DNA from: a virus
Length of the DNA stretch: 64,000 nt
Strand: one strand, 5' to 3'
Virus record (IMG/VR): IMGVR_UViG_3300003177_000020
Location: 16,033 to 80,032 of that record
Under the pieces are notes generated by a model, which saw only the letters and a program-made list of their open reading frames with translations, made no database searches and was not told the origin of the DNA. The position numbers and the translations under genes are program-made. Each line of letters starts with the position of its first letter. Position 1 is the first letter of the stretch. Positions 8,485 to 17,767 of the stretch are shown piece after piece.

Positions 8485-9318
8485 GTGTTTTTGAGTGTGG
8501 ATTATTCCAAAATGGAATTACGGGTTATGGCTTGGCTTGCGAATGAAAAATTGATGCTTGACGAGTTGCAATCGGATATTGATTTGCATACCAAGATGGC
8601 GGTCACTGCGAGGCTTATGCGTAATCCTACGGACGAGGAATATTATGCGATCTCTCCTGACGTAACATCAAATGAACGTGCGATTGCAAAAGGTGCAAAT
8701 TTTGGCATTCCATACGGTCGCGGTGCAGGTTCCATTGTTGCTGAGAATCCTAATTCATTCCCTGCGAAAATGAAGCACTGGGATCGCATCAAACAGGTTG
8801 ATCGGATCATTGATGCCTACTATGAAAAATATCCAAACATTTATTCATACATGGAAAAGCAAAAAAGGATTGCACATAAACGCATGTGGTTGCGCTCATC
8901 ACAGACAGGCAGAATAAGAAACCTGTATGGTATGCGTTGGTTCAAATCGGAATTTGCAGAAGACTTGGATAAATTTGAGAAAAGATTGATGCAAGGAGAT
9001 ATTGAACACATTGAACGGGAAGCCCAAAATTATCAGATACAAGAAATCGCTTCATCTATTTTGGCAACACAAACACGCATTGTTTACGATGCAATCCAAA
9101 CACGACAACTAGGCATTCGGAATTTCAGGATCGTGCTAAGTATTCACGATCAACTTTTATTCAACTGCCACCGTGAGGACATTCAAAAAGCAGAAGTATT
9201 CGCACGGCAGCATATGGAAATTGTTCTGCCGAAAACAAAAAAGCAGAAGTACGAAATACCGATAACAGTTGATTCCGTGGTGCAGCGGGTATGGGGAGAG
9301 AACGAATACAATGACTGA
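8485..9318 (+). CDS. polA: Family A DNA polymerase, C-terminal catalytic part (broken gene)
   Basis: This part holds motif A (DYSKMELRV), motif B with the R, K and Y/G positions (ERAIAKGANFGIPYG) and motif C as SIHDQLLF, where family A enzymes usually have VHDE. It is the natural continuation of the upstream frame after a frame loss and the absence of about 16 residues. The frame is open from 8461, and a GTG at 8485 is the first possible start, but it has no ribosome site, so separate translation is unlikely. It overlaps the next gene by 8 bases (ATGACTGA). Confidence 0.75.
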   Translation: MFLSVDYSKMELRVMAWLANEKLMLDELQSDIDLHTKMAVTARLMRNPTDEEYYAISPDVTSNERAIAKGANFGIPYGRGAGSIVAENPNSFPAKMKHWDRIKQVDRIIDAYYEKYPNIYSYMEKQKRIAHKRMWLRSSQTGRIRNLYGMRWFKSEFAEDLDKFEKRLMQGDIEHIEREAQNYQIQEIASSILATQTRIVYDAIQTRQLGIRNFRIVLSIHDQLLFNCHREDIQKAEVFARQHMEIVLPKTKKQKYEIPITVDSVVQRVWGENEYND

Positions 9319-9931
9319 TTACAATGAGCATCAAATGCTTGAAAGTCTAAAAATCGGATCGGATCTTGATTTGGAATTTAGGACAACACCCGCATACCTA
9401 GCACGATGGGGGTTTCAAAAAGCATCTTACCACGCAGAAGTAAGACGGGCAGAGGAAGATTTGGATCTTGTTTGGGCTAGGTTGTACAGCGAATACAAGC
9501 AGGATAATCCAAACTCAAAAGAAAACGAAGTGAAAGCACATGTGATGCTCCATCCAGATCACAAATTAGCTCGCGGTGTATTGCGAAAAGCTGTGTATGA
9601 TTTGGATATGTTACGCGCAGCAATTAAGGCTGCGGAAGCCAAAGTGTCGATGCTGCAACAACTAGGTGCAGCAAGCCGTGTGGAAAAAGGTGCATATCAA
9701 AATGCCTACGGTGCAGGTTCTTCAAGATCAAAAGATGATCGTGGCGGACGCAAGCTATCGCAAAGTAGGGATGCACATATGGTTGAAACTATTACGGAAA
9801 AGGCACAAACAGTTAGTGCAAAAATACGCAGAAGAAGGAGGGTTGATCCAGAAAAATTGAAGAAAGCAGAAGAAGAAAGACAACGCAAAATAAGACAAGC
9901 AAGCAAAAGAATTGAAAACAAATCAAAGTGA
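9311..9931 (+). CDS. Unknown helical protein between polymerase and SSB genes
   Basis: The 206-residue product is helical in its first 130 residues and strongly basic at the C terminus (KIRRRRRVDPEKLKKAEE). It overlaps the polymerase end and lies 10 bases before the SSB gene. Position and size are compatible with a UvsY-like recombination mediator, but I see no decisive motif and leave it unnamed. Confidence 0.7.
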   Translation: MTDYNEHQMLESLKIGSDLDLEFRTTPAYLARWGFQKASYHAEVRRAEEDLDLVWARLYSEYKQDNPNSKENEVKAHVMLHPDHKLARGVLRKAVYDLDMLRAAIKAAEAKVSMLQQLGAASRVEKGAYQNAYGAGSSRSKDDRGGRKLSQSRDAHMVETITEKAQTVSAKIRRRRRVDPEKLKKAEEERQRKIRQASKRIENKSK

Positions 9932-9941
9932 GGATTCCGTT

Positions 9942-10850
9942 ATGGCTACACGCAGAAAATTTGATCGCAAGCACATCAAAAAGAAACAAGAAGAAATCCG
10001 CAACCGCAACGAATCGATTTATTTGGAACTTCAGAAAAACACATGGGAGCATGTTTTTGTACTTCCACCTTGGAGTGATGAGGGGCAAATTTGGAAGGAA
10101 GTCGAAAAACATGGAATGCACGTTTGCCCGAAAAAACTGGGTGTTCGCGAGTGTGTGATCTGCAAAGAAATGAAAAAGCAAAGCAAAAAAGGGAATGTGG
10201 ATTTTGTGAAAGAGATGCGTTTGCGTCCTGTTGCATTTCTCAATGTGATCCGAACAAAAGATGTGGAGTCCGAAAATCCAGAAGAGCGCATCAAAATCCT
10301 ACGCTTATCTGCACGTCTGTTCGAACAGTTGGTGGATTATTTGGAAGATGAAGATGTGGATATTACAGAGTTGGAAGCTGCGATTCCTGTGGCGATCAAA
10401 AAGAAGCAAACAGGTGGCTGGCGCACGATTCGATATCAAGATTTGCGATTCGGAAAAACAGAAGACATCAGCGAATACATCACAGATGAAGTGCTGGATG
10501 AAGGGCTACATGATCTGGATACCATCCGAGGTGCTTTGCCTTCTTCCGATAAAGAGATGCGCAAAACAATCAAAGAATTACTTGGTGGCGGTTCAGGTTA
10601 TGACGACGACGACGATGATGATCTGGATGATGACTTTGATGATGATGACGACAGTGGCTTCCCATCCACAAAAGATGTGCAGCGCGGATCGAAAAAATCA
10701 GATGATCTGGACGACGATGACGATGATGATCTGGATGATGAAACACAAACACTATTTGAAACAAAAAGGAACCAACATGCTTATTGTCGTGGATATCTCA
10801 GGAATTTTATTTGCATCTGCTTTCGCATCACGCAGAACAAAAAACGGTAG
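9942..10850 (+). CDS. ssb: Single-stranded DNA-binding protein with acidic tail
   Basis: The N-terminal 210 residues include a Cys pair (CVICKEM) and a basic face, as in T4 gp32-like proteins. Two long Asp runs follow (about residues 222-236 and 258-266), then DDETQTLF, the kind of acidic-hydrophobic tail used by SSBs to recruit partners. Unexpectedly the frame does not stop there but runs 24 more residues into the next gene (74-base overlap), with a Cys/Arg-rich end unlike an SSB tail. A one-base error near 10755-10770 would give a normal end. The start follows GAGG. Confidence 0.7.
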   Translation: MATRRKFDRKHIKKKQEEIRNRNESIYLELQKNTWEHVFVLPPWSDEGQIWKEVEKHGMHVCPKKLGVRECVICKEMKKQSKKGNVDFVKEMRLRPVAFLNVIRTKDVESENPEERIKILRLSARLFEQLVDYLEDEDVDITELEAAIPVAIKKKQTGGWRTIRYQDLRFGKTEDISEYITDEVLDEGLHDLDTIRGALPSSDKEMRKTIKELLGGGSGYDDDDDDDLDDDFDDDDDSGFPSTKDVQRGSKKSDDLDDDDDDDLDDETQTLFETKRNQHAYCRGYLRNFICICFRITQNKKR

Positions 10851-11613
10851 TGTGATCGATGGTACGCTTCAGGCTGTTGGTTCTTTGTTTCAAAATTATC
10901 AACCTGATGAAATGGTTATTTGTTGGGATGCAGGACATTCAGGTCGGCACTTTATCCTTCCAGAATATAAAGGATCGCGCAGAACGGATACTGAGATCCG
11001 TGATCTGATAGTTGAAAAGGAAGATTTGATTTTTGAATGCTTGGATTGCTTACCCGTGAAAAACTTACGTGTGCGTGGATTTGAAGCTGATGATTTGATA
11101 GGTGAAGTTGTATCCTACGAGCGCGATGATTTTGCGATCATCATTTCAAACGACCGAGATCTGTACCAACTGGCAAACCACAACACCAAGCAGCACACGT
11201 TGTACAGCGATCCAGTTACAATGGGTATCAAACCAAAACAAGTCGTGATGTACAAATCAATTGTTGGTGATGTTTCGGATAACGTCAAAGGCATCACAGG
11301 TATTGGTGAGAAAAAAGTCAAAGGTGTGATCGCGCAACACAAAAGCATTACGAGATTGATCAAACACCTAAAAGAATCAAACGAACGTTTCGGTAGAATG
11401 GACGCGCAAGAAGCAATTGATCGATTACAGCGCAATCAAGACTTGATGACTTTGGATGGTCGACTGCTTCCGCAACACATCAAAGAGGAAATACGGAAAC
11501 AATACACAGCACCGATACAATCTGATTTTCAAGAACTGCATCGGTTGTTTACAGAGAATAATTTGAAAAAGTTACTGCGCAGATTTGATCGTTTCGTGTC
11601 GCAGTTTGAATAA
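10777..11613 (+). CDS. Flap endonuclease / 5'-3' exonuclease (FEN, RNase H-like)
   Basis: The 278-residue protein has the 5'-3' exonuclease layout: LIVVDISGILF at the N terminus, GFEADDLIGEV and IISNDRDLYQL as metal-binding acidic motifs, and a helix-hairpin-helix region with ITGIGEKKVKG. Such enzymes remove RNA primers and flaps during lagging-strand synthesis, a function supplied in PolI by a domain absent from this phage polymerase. The start at 10777 is preceded by AAAGGAACCAAC; the same frame is open upstream to 10261, but that part is a shadow of SSB. Confidence 0.85.
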   Translation: MLIVVDISGILFASAFASRRTKNGSVIDGTLQAVGSLFQNYQPDEMVICWDAGHSGRHFILPEYKGSRRTDTEIRDLIVEKEDLIFECLDCLPVKNLRVRGFEADDLIGEVVSYERDDFAIIISNDRDLYQLANHNTKQHTLYSDPVTMGIKPKQVVMYKSIVGDVSDNVKGITGIGEKKVKGVIAQHKSITRLIKHLKESNERFGRMDAQEAIDRLQRNQDLMTLDGRLLPQHIKEEIRKQYTAPIQSDFQELHRLFTENNLKKLLRRFDRFVSQFE

Positions 11614-11628
11614 GAAAGGCAGGAAAGA

Positions 11629-12558
11629 ATGGCAGCAAAAAAAGAAACTACCAGAAAGAGAAGAACCAAAAAGGAAGAAGCTCCCAAGAGTAACAGACTC
11701 GCAAAGTTGGCAGATCGTTTGAGTGAATCGTTAGGGAGTGAAAGCTTCCATCTTGGTGGTAGTGGTTTGTGTTCTCCACGAATATATATTCCTTCTTTGA
11801 TCCCAGATTTGGATCAAGTGCTTGATCGTGAAGGTCGCGGATGGGCTGGTGGCAGAATTGTTGAATTGTACGGTGCGTCCGCAACATCCAAAACAGGTAT
11901 TGGATATGCACTAGGTGCAAGCTGCCAACAACAAGGTGGTGACTTCATTTTGATACCTGCAGAGGGTAACGTGGATGAGTGGTTGTTACGTCAATATGGT
12001 GTTGATCTTGATACGCTCTTGATTGTGGATAAAAACACTGTTGAGGAAATATTCTTTTTTGTGAAGAAAGTTCTGGAAGATACAGAAACTCCAACAGTGA
12101 TCATGATCGATTCTTTGGCAGGGATGTGTACCAAAGAAGAATTTGAAAGCGATACGTTCGAACGGGATCGTGCAGCACAACTCCGAGCATTTTTGACTTC
12201 AAAAGCACTTCGCAAAATATCCACAATCGTACCAAAAACAAACACGATTCTTTTTATGATCAATCAAGTTCGTGAGGGTGCAACAGTGGGAGTGCTGAAA
12301 CAAAAAGACAAACCTACAGGTGGGCACGCCATTGGATTCTATTGTGATATCCGCATTCGCCTAGAAAATATCGGAAGGATCAACAGAACAAAAGCAGGGA
12401 AGAAATACGTGGCTGGTTTCAAACTCCGTGCAACTGCTGAAAAGAATCGTCTTGCGGAACCATTCGCAACCAGTGAGTTCATGCTGGACTTTGATAAAGG
12501 TATGTCTTCGATGCCTGAAAAGAAAACCAAGAAAAAAAGTGCAGGTGGTGAAACATGA
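11629..12558 (+). CDS. RecA/UvsX-like recombinase
   Basis: The 309-residue protein has a basic N-terminal tail, a RecA core with a Walker A-like GASATSKT (about 82-89), the acidic PAEGNVDE, Walker B (TVIMIDSLAG) and the downstream loop region (NQVREG and GHAIGFY). Walker A has Ser where RecA has Gly, which is also tolerated in T4 UvsX. It should form filaments on SSB-coated DNA for recombination-dependent replication. The gene is 15 bases from the flap nuclease gene and overlaps sbcD by ATGA. Confidence 0.85.
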   Translation: MAAKKETTRKRRTKKEEAPKSNRLAKLADRLSESLGSESFHLGGSGLCSPRIYIPSLIPDLDQVLDREGRGWAGGRIVELYGASATSKTGIGYALGASCQQQGGDFILIPAEGNVDEWLLRQYGVDLDTLLIVDKNTVEEIFFFVKKVLEDTETPTVIMIDSLAGMCTKEEFESDTFERDRAAQLRAFLTSKALRKISTIVPKTNTILFMINQVREGATVGVLKQKDKPTGGHAIGFYCDIRIRLENIGRINRTKAGKKYVAGFKLRATAEKNRLAEPFATSEFMLDFDKGMSSMPEKKTKKKSAGGET

Positions 12559-13694
12559 AAATCGCATTTATTGGCGACACACATCTTGGGAGATCTGTTC
12601 ACGGGTATGATATGACACCGCATATCCAACAGCAGATGGACGCCTTCTTTGATTTTTGCGTGAAGCATGAAGTTGATATGGCGATCCATTTGGGGGATTT
12701 ATTTGATACTCCTAAACCAAAAGACACCCATCAAAGGATCGCAATTCAGTGGGCAAAAAAGTTTGATGCTGAAGAAATACAATTGTACTTGCTTGTTGGG
12801 AATCACGATTGCATTGCTCGCAAAGATTATCCCACAGCACTTGAATTGTTGAAAGCAATTGATTTTGAAAATGTGCGCGTTGTTGATCAAGCACGGATGG
12901 ATCTCATTGGGCATTCAAATAAAGATTTGTATTTGCTTTCGTTGCCATTCCCATCGGCAGGTTTGATTGAAAACCACAAACAATGGCGGGATAGTATTTT
13001 TAAGTTACTACATAAAAAGCCACATGATGCACCGTTTATTTGTGTTTCGCATTTGAATGTAGGTGGCGCATCACTTGGAAATCAAAACTGGGTGTACAGG
13101 GGAAAAGATTTTGCTGTCCCTGATTTTGGTATTGAAGAAAAAAACCTGCAAATAATTGTGAATGGACATATCCATAAGCACCAATTGTTACCTTCAACAT
13201 TATGTCTTGGCGCAGCACTACCATTGACTTTCGGTGAGATAGAAAATCCAGCAGGGTTTTTGATATATGATACGGTCGAAGAAGACTCACAATATTACAC
13301 TGCTGATCCTGATGTTGCTCTTTACGATTTGAAGCTGGACGTCACCACTGCAACAAATGGTGAGCCTATTGGCACACAGAACATTTTGTTTTTGATCGAT
13401 ATGCTAGATCTCAATGGTAAGCTGGTGAAGCTGCAGCCAGTTATTGATTTGGAATCTACAGTAGACTGGGATCGTGTTGTTGCGTACCTACAAGAAAAAG
13501 GTGCGACACATGTTATTGCTGAAATACCAAAATTTGATTCACCGCAACTGGCAGAAAAAATATCCTACATTGGGAACCAGCATGAGCTTGTGGATGAGTA
13601 TCTTTCGTCTTTCGATCTTGGTGATAAAAAAGGTGTGATCACGCAAGCATTCCAAAAGGTACTCGGCATTCATTCCAAAACAAAAAACAATTAA
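12555..13694 (+). CDS. sbcD: SbcD/Mre11-like nuclease (T4 gp47-like)
   Basis: The 379-residue protein has all calcineurin-like phosphoesterase motifs: GDTHLG (7-12), HLGDLFD (about 45-51), GNHD (82-85), a later CVSHLNVGG and GHIHKHQ. These bind two Mn ions in Mre11 enzymes. It would act with the SbcC-like ATPase encoded two genes downstream to process DNA ends. The start overlaps the recombinase stop by four bases, indicating translational coupling. Confidence 0.9.
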   Translation: MKIAFIGDTHLGRSVHGYDMTPHIQQQMDAFFDFCVKHEVDMAIHLGDLFDTPKPKDTHQRIAIQWAKKFDAEEIQLYLLVGNHDCIARKDYPTALELLKAIDFENVRVVDQARMDLIGHSNKDLYLLSLPFPSAGLIENHKQWRDSIFKLLHKKPHDAPFICVSHLNVGGASLGNQNWVYRGKDFAVPDFGIEEKNLQIIVNGHIHKHQLLPSTLCLGAALPLTFGEIENPAGFLIYDTVEEDSQYYTADPDVALYDLKLDVTTATNGEPIGTQNILFLIDMLDLNGKLVKLQPVIDLESTVDWDRVVAYLQEKGATHVIAEIPKFDSPQLAEKISYIGNQHELVDEYLSSFDLGDKKGVITQAFQKVLGIHSKTKNN

Positions 13695-13712
13695 TTCTGC
13701 GAAAGGTAAGTC

Positions 13713-13931
13713 ATGAACGTGAAAATACCACCAACAGGGACGATACCTGTGCGGATGGATAAGATTATCCGCGAAACAAAATCGTTGTATTTGCTGCGAG
13801 ATAAGCAGAAACGCATTTTATGGGTGCCAAAAAATCAAGTGCTTTTAGACTCCAGTAGGCATTTGGTTTTTCATATCAACGTCGAATTTGCAGCACAAAA
13901 CAGCATTGTATCAAACGTGGTGATCCGATGA
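13713..13931 (+). CDS. Small unknown protein between sbcD and sbcC
   Basis: A 72-residue, beta-rich small protein (SLYLLRDKQKRILWVPKNQV). It follows a GAAAGG ribosome site and overlaps sbcC by ATGA, so the three genes are co-translated. No family is recognised; its conserved-looking position between two complex partners hints at an accessory subunit, which is inference. Confidence 0.65.
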   Translation: MNVKIPPTGTIPVRMDKIIRETKSLYLLRDKQKRILWVPKNQVLLDSSRHLVFHINVEFAAQNSIVSNVVIR

Positions 13932-15709
13932 TCATTCAAAAAATAATCTTGCACAACTTCATGGGCTACAAGGGCACAACGAATATTGATTTTTCAGGGA
14001 AAAAGATCATTGCTATTTGTGGGAAAAACGAGAGTGGTAAAAGCTCAATACTACAAGCAATTTCTTATGCTTTGTTCGGTAAAACACGCGCTAAAAAGGA
14101 AACACAACTCATACATGCTGACGCAGATGCTATGTTTGTGGAGTTGCATTTTGATCTGGATGGTGTGGTGTATTGGGTGCGTCGTGGTCGGGATAGCGAT
14201 AACAAAGCCTCTATCCAGACTTCATTCACATCGGAAGTTGCCAAACCTTCGCAAGTGACCGCGCAGTTGAAAGATATTCTGCGGATTGAATATGACGATT
14301 TTCAAGCTCTGTTGTATTTCAAACAAGGTGATATTCATCAGTTCATGAGTGGCAATAAAAAAGCATTCTTCCAGCGGTGGGCATCAGGCTTACGGTTATG
14401 GGCAGAATACAAAGAGATCGCAAAGCATGAAGCAGCCAGTATTCAGTCAGATATTGAGACTCAAAAATTGAAAATAGAGGCTGCACTCCAAATCCGAAAT
14501 AGAGAGTCAAGTATCCTAACGTCTTTTTTGGAGTATGAACAACAAGCAAATGCAGCCTATGAGCTATTGCTTGAACTGCAGCAACAATACCACTCTGCAA
14601 AACAAGAAGCAGCGGATCTTGGCACACCTGCATCTATCGAAATGAAAATAGATGATTTGCAGGAATCCATGCGATCCGTTGATAAGAAAATGCATTTCGC
14701 AAAAGACAAAGGATTGCGACTCAAATCACAAATTGAATCTAGCACCAAAGGTATGTGTCCTGTGATCCCGAATACCAAATGCGATCAATTGCGGAATCAC
14801 AACGCAGAAATTGTTGAACGTATGGCAGATGATCTCAATTTTTACCGTGCAGAATACATTGAAAAGAAAGCAGAGTACACGAGACTGTTTGCGGAAGTCG
14901 AAAAGCTAAAGCAGGATTTGCAGCAGATTGAAGATCATCCTGTAATCAAACAACTCACGGTGGCACATGCAGCATATAAAGAAGCAAAGAAAAAGCACAA
15001 AATAATGCAAACACAATTTGCATCGGTGCAGCAAGAAAAAGAACAGCTTTTGCAATCCAAAAAGAACATAGCTGAAGCACGTAAAACAATCGCAAAACTA
15101 GAAAAGGATTTGTGGGTTTGGAATTTTGTGCAGATCATGTGTGGCGACTCTGGTATTCCATCAAAAATAATGGAGATCGAGATCGCGCAAGTTGAACACA
15201 AATGCAACTGGGTTCTTGAAAAGTTGGGTTACAAAAAACGAATACAATTCAAGCCATACAAAGAACTTTCTGCCTACGAAAAGGTGTGTTCATGCGGGGC
15301 GTCTGGTTGGAAGAAACAGCAATGCACAACTTGCGGATCGAAGCGCAAAAGAAAACGCAAAAATGAACCCACAGTGTCAATCGTGGACGGTGCTAGTATT
15401 CGACCGTTTGAACTGGAAAGTGGTGGTGCGCAGGTGATTCAATCTTTTGCGGTGCGCCTTGCTTGTTCCTTGTTTCTATCCAGTATGCTGCATGTGCGAT
15501 ACAAGTTTGTTTTGCTTGATGAAGTCTTCGCAATGTTGGATCGGGATAACAGGCAAACACTGATGGAGTTGATTCTTGATAAGCTGGGATCGGTTTTTGG
15601 ACTGGAGCAGCAATTTGTGGTTTCGCACCACGAGGACATCGTAAATTCTGTGGAGCATATTCTCCTTGTAGAAAAAAAGAATGATGTTTCTAAAGTGCGG
15701 TGGTTGTAA
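13928..15709 (+). CDS. sbcC: SbcC/Rad50-like ATPase (T4 gp46-like) with extra zinc-ribbon-like insert
   Basis: At 593 residues this is a short Rad50. Walker A is GKNESGKSS (32-40), the zinc hook is CPVIPNTKC (about 277) between two coiled-coil arms, the ABC signature region is ELESGGAQVIQSFAVRLA and Walker B is FVLLDEVFAMLD (about 525-537). Before the signature lies an insert with two Cys pairs (CSCG and CTTCG) and a run of Lys/Arg that the bacterial proteins do not usually carry. It partners the nuclease SbcD in DNA end processing. Confidence 0.9.
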   Translation: MIIQKIILHNFMGYKGTTNIDFSGKKIIAICGKNESGKSSILQAISYALFGKTRAKKETQLIHADADAMFVELHFDLDGVVYWVRRGRDSDNKASIQTSFTSEVAKPSQVTAQLKDILRIEYDDFQALLYFKQGDIHQFMSGNKKAFFQRWASGLRLWAEYKEIAKHEAASIQSDIETQKLKIEAALQIRNRESSILTSFLEYEQQANAAYELLLELQQQYHSAKQEAADLGTPASIEMKIDDLQESMRSVDKKMHFAKDKGLRLKSQIESSTKGMCPVIPNTKCDQLRNHNAEIVERMADDLNFYRAEYIEKKAEYTRLFAEVEKLKQDLQQIEDHPVIKQLTVAHAAYKEAKKKHKIMQTQFASVQQEKEQLLQSKKNIAEARKTIAKLEKDLWVWNFVQIMCGDSGIPSKIMEIEIAQVEHKCNWVLEKLGYKKRIQFKPYKELSAYEKVCSCGASGWKKQQCTTCGSKRKRKRKNEPTVSIVDGASIRPFELESGGAQVIQSFAVRLACSLFLSSMLHVRYKFVLLDEVFAMLDRDNRQTLMELILDKLGSVFGLEQQFVVSHHEDIVNSVEHILLVEKKNDVSKVRWL

Positions 15710-15723
15710 GGAGAAAATAAGAA

Positions 15724-17061
15724 ATGGGAACGGAAACAAAAAGCAAAAAGCTGTATTCTGATAACGCCAAAGTGATGGAACTAGATCCAAATGACATTTT
15801 GATTTCGTGGCGTGCCAGACGCGACTTCGGAGATATAAAAAGTCTGGCAGAAGATATTCAAACAAACGGGCAAATAGAACCGATTGCTGTTTCTCGTATG
15901 GATGGAGGGTGGTTGGTGGTTGCAGGTTTACGCAGAGCACAAGCGTGTGCATATGCAGGGATTTTGGTCAAGGCTATTGAAATCCACACTACAGATCATT
16001 CGCACCTGCTCCATGTTCAATTCAGTGAGAACTTTTCCCGTAAGAATTTCTCTTTGTTGGAAGTTGGCGAAGCGATCAAAAAGCTGCAAGCCACCTATAA
16101 AAAATCAAACCAAGAGGACAAATCATCCACCGCATTTATCAAGGCAGCCAGTGAGCAATTAGGGTGCAGCCCATCAACGATACGCGATATGCTGAAAATT
16201 GCAGAGATGCCACAGCTTGTAAAACAGAAGATCATATCTGCTGGATCAACAAAACAACAAAACAAAGTGGCTCGCAAAGAACTGGCAGCCAAAAGAAAGA
16301 CTGACAAACGAAAGAAACAACAACAAAAGGTATCTGCCATCTTACAGCACCGCAAAACAAATGCAGATCAATACAAATATTTTTTGTACAATGAAAGCTA
16401 CAAAAAGATGCTGCGAAGACTTCCCAAAGAGTTTTTTGATCTTGTGCTTACAGATCCTCCATTCGAGTTGTGTTGGTCGGAGGTTTCGCACGATACCAGA
16501 AAAGATATCAATGAAAGTTTGTATTGGGATCAACTTGATCTTTCTTGGGTTGATGATGTGATCCCGTATTTGCAGAAAGATTCTTCTGTGCTGGCATTTT
16601 GCAGCGCGGAGTTGATCGGATCATACAAGCAGAAATTTGAAAGTGCTGGCTTGAAATGGCGTGGGCATATCGCATGGCATAAAAGCAATCCATGCCCAGT
16701 ACACCGCAATGTATACGCTTCAAGCATGGAATACATCGTGTGGGCTTCTAAGGGATCACCGTATTTCGAAGCGTGGGAAAATGCAGGTACTCTGGAATGC
16801 CACAACTTCAAACAGTATCCAACATGCAGCGGGAGTATTCGGAACCACCCGACACAGAAACCGATTGCACTTTTGGAAGAATTGTTACTGCGCCATTCTT
16901 TTCCTAAAGCAAGAGTCCTTGATCCTTTCGGTGGATCATTTTCTACCGTGGCAGCGTGTCTAAAACATGATCGTGAATGTCACAGTTCCGAGATTGATAA
17001 CGACTATTTTGAAGATGGAAAACTACTTGTAGCCTCCGTGTTATCGGAGTTGATCGCATGA
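15724..17061 (+). CDS. ParB-like domain fused to DNA methyltransferase
   Basis: Residues 1 to about 200 are ParB/Spo0J-like (SLAEDIQTNGQIEPIAV, AGLRRAQA, then an HTH region with LGCSPSTIRDMLKIAEMP). Residues about 215-445 are a beta-class DNA amino-methyltransferase: the catalytic DPPF at about 244 precedes HPTQKPIALLEEL and the SAM motif DPFGGS at about 400. The ParB fold may recognise DNA or hydrolyse CTP, while the second half methylates A or C. Such fusions occur in phages. The start follows AAGGAG; the gene overlaps the resolvase gene by ATGA. Confidence 0.85.
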   Translation: MGTETKSKKLYSDNAKVMELDPNDILISWRARRDFGDIKSLAEDIQTNGQIEPIAVSRMDGGWLVVAGLRRAQACAYAGILVKAIEIHTTDHSHLLHVQFSENFSRKNFSLLEVGEAIKKLQATYKKSNQEDKSSTAFIKAASEQLGCSPSTIRDMLKIAEMPQLVKQKIISAGSTKQQNKVARKELAAKRKTDKRKKQQQKVSAILQHRKTNADQYKYFLYNESYKKMLRRLPKEFFDLVLTDPPFELCWSEVSHDTRKDINESLYWDQLDLSWVDDVIPYLQKDSSVLAFCSAELIGSYKQKFESAGLKWRGHIAWHKSNPCPVHRNVYASSMEYIVWASKGSPYFEAWENAGTLECHNFKQYPTCSGSIRNHPTQKPIALLEELLLRHSFPKARVLDPFGGSFSTVAACLKHDRECHSSEIDNDYFEDGKLLVASVLSELIA

Positions 17062-17759
17062 GTTCACCTACACCACAGCACTCGCCATTCTTGCATATAG
17101 GAATTGATCAATCTTTGAATGGATCTGGTATTGCTGCTGTGTTCCAAGGTGCAGTTGTATCTTTTGAAGCATTTACAACAGTGCAGAGGAATGCGAGAAA
17201 CAGCCCTAATTTGCATTTTTTCAAGTCAATCGACCATTCTATGGCATCAAGGATAGAACGCGTCGAATTTGTATCTAAATGGCTTTTACAGCGGATTGTA
17301 TATCTTCGCCACAAATTTGGTGTTCCTGCCTATGTTGGAATTGAAGGTTACGCGATGAATAAAAAGTCTAATCGCTTTTCAGATCTTTGTGAGCTTGGTG
17401 GTGCTGTAAAACTGGGGTTGTTTCAAAATAACATCCCGTATCAAGTCTATGCTCCTCCGACTTTGAAAAAAGTATTCACAGGTAAAGGCAATGCCAAAAA
17501 GCCACAAATGATCGCAGCATGTGAATCACTTACAGGAATTGATCTTTCTGCGTATGGTAAGTCAGCAGAAGATTTAGCCGATGCGATCTTAATTGCGAAG
17601 ATGTGTGAATATCATGTGCTTGCGCGGATGTTACCCGATGTCGAAATTCCGATGTCGATAAAAAAAGAATTGCATACACCACAAAAAAACAACCTCCCAA
17701 TATGCAAACGTGAATTTATCCTGCGAGGACAACACCCCAGATACAGACAGTTTGATTGA
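17058..17759 (+). CDS. RuvC-like Holliday junction resolvase
   Basis: The 233-residue protein has the RuvC/RNase H-like acidic set: GIDQSLNGSG (Asp17), YVGIEGY (Glu at about 96) and the C-terminal pair in SAEDLADAI (about 171-178). The size agrees with phage resolvases. It would cut recombination intermediates before packaging. It is coupled to the ParB-methyltransferase gene. Confidence 0.8.
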   Translation: MSSPTPQHSPFLHIGIDQSLNGSGIAAVFQGAVVSFEAFTTVQRNARNSPNLHFFKSIDHSMASRIERVEFVSKWLLQRIVYLRHKFGVPAYVGIEGYAMNKKSNRFSDLCELGGAVKLGLFQNNIPYQVYAPPTLKKVFTGKGNAKKPQMIAACESLTGIDLSAYGKSAEDLADAILIAKMCEYHVLARMLPDVEIPMSIKKELHTPQKNNLPICKREFILRGQHPRYRQFD

Positions 17760-17767
17760 GGCACGAT

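Noticed and set aside
8440-8500. Group I intron or intein as reason for the split polymerase.
   Set aside because: Only about 16 bases lie between the frames and conserved sequence is missing; an intron or intein would add DNA, not remove it.
10261-10776. Upstream extension of the flap nuclease frame with Met/Trp-rich sequence.
   Set aside because: It is a shadow of the SSB gene; the nuclease begins at 10777 with a good ribosome site and the conserved N terminus.
11871-11900. Walker A of the RecA-like protein reads GASATSKT instead of the usual GxxxxGK(T/S).
   Set aside because: T4 UvsX also lacks the glycine before lysine; this is normal for phage recombinases and not a sign of inactivity.
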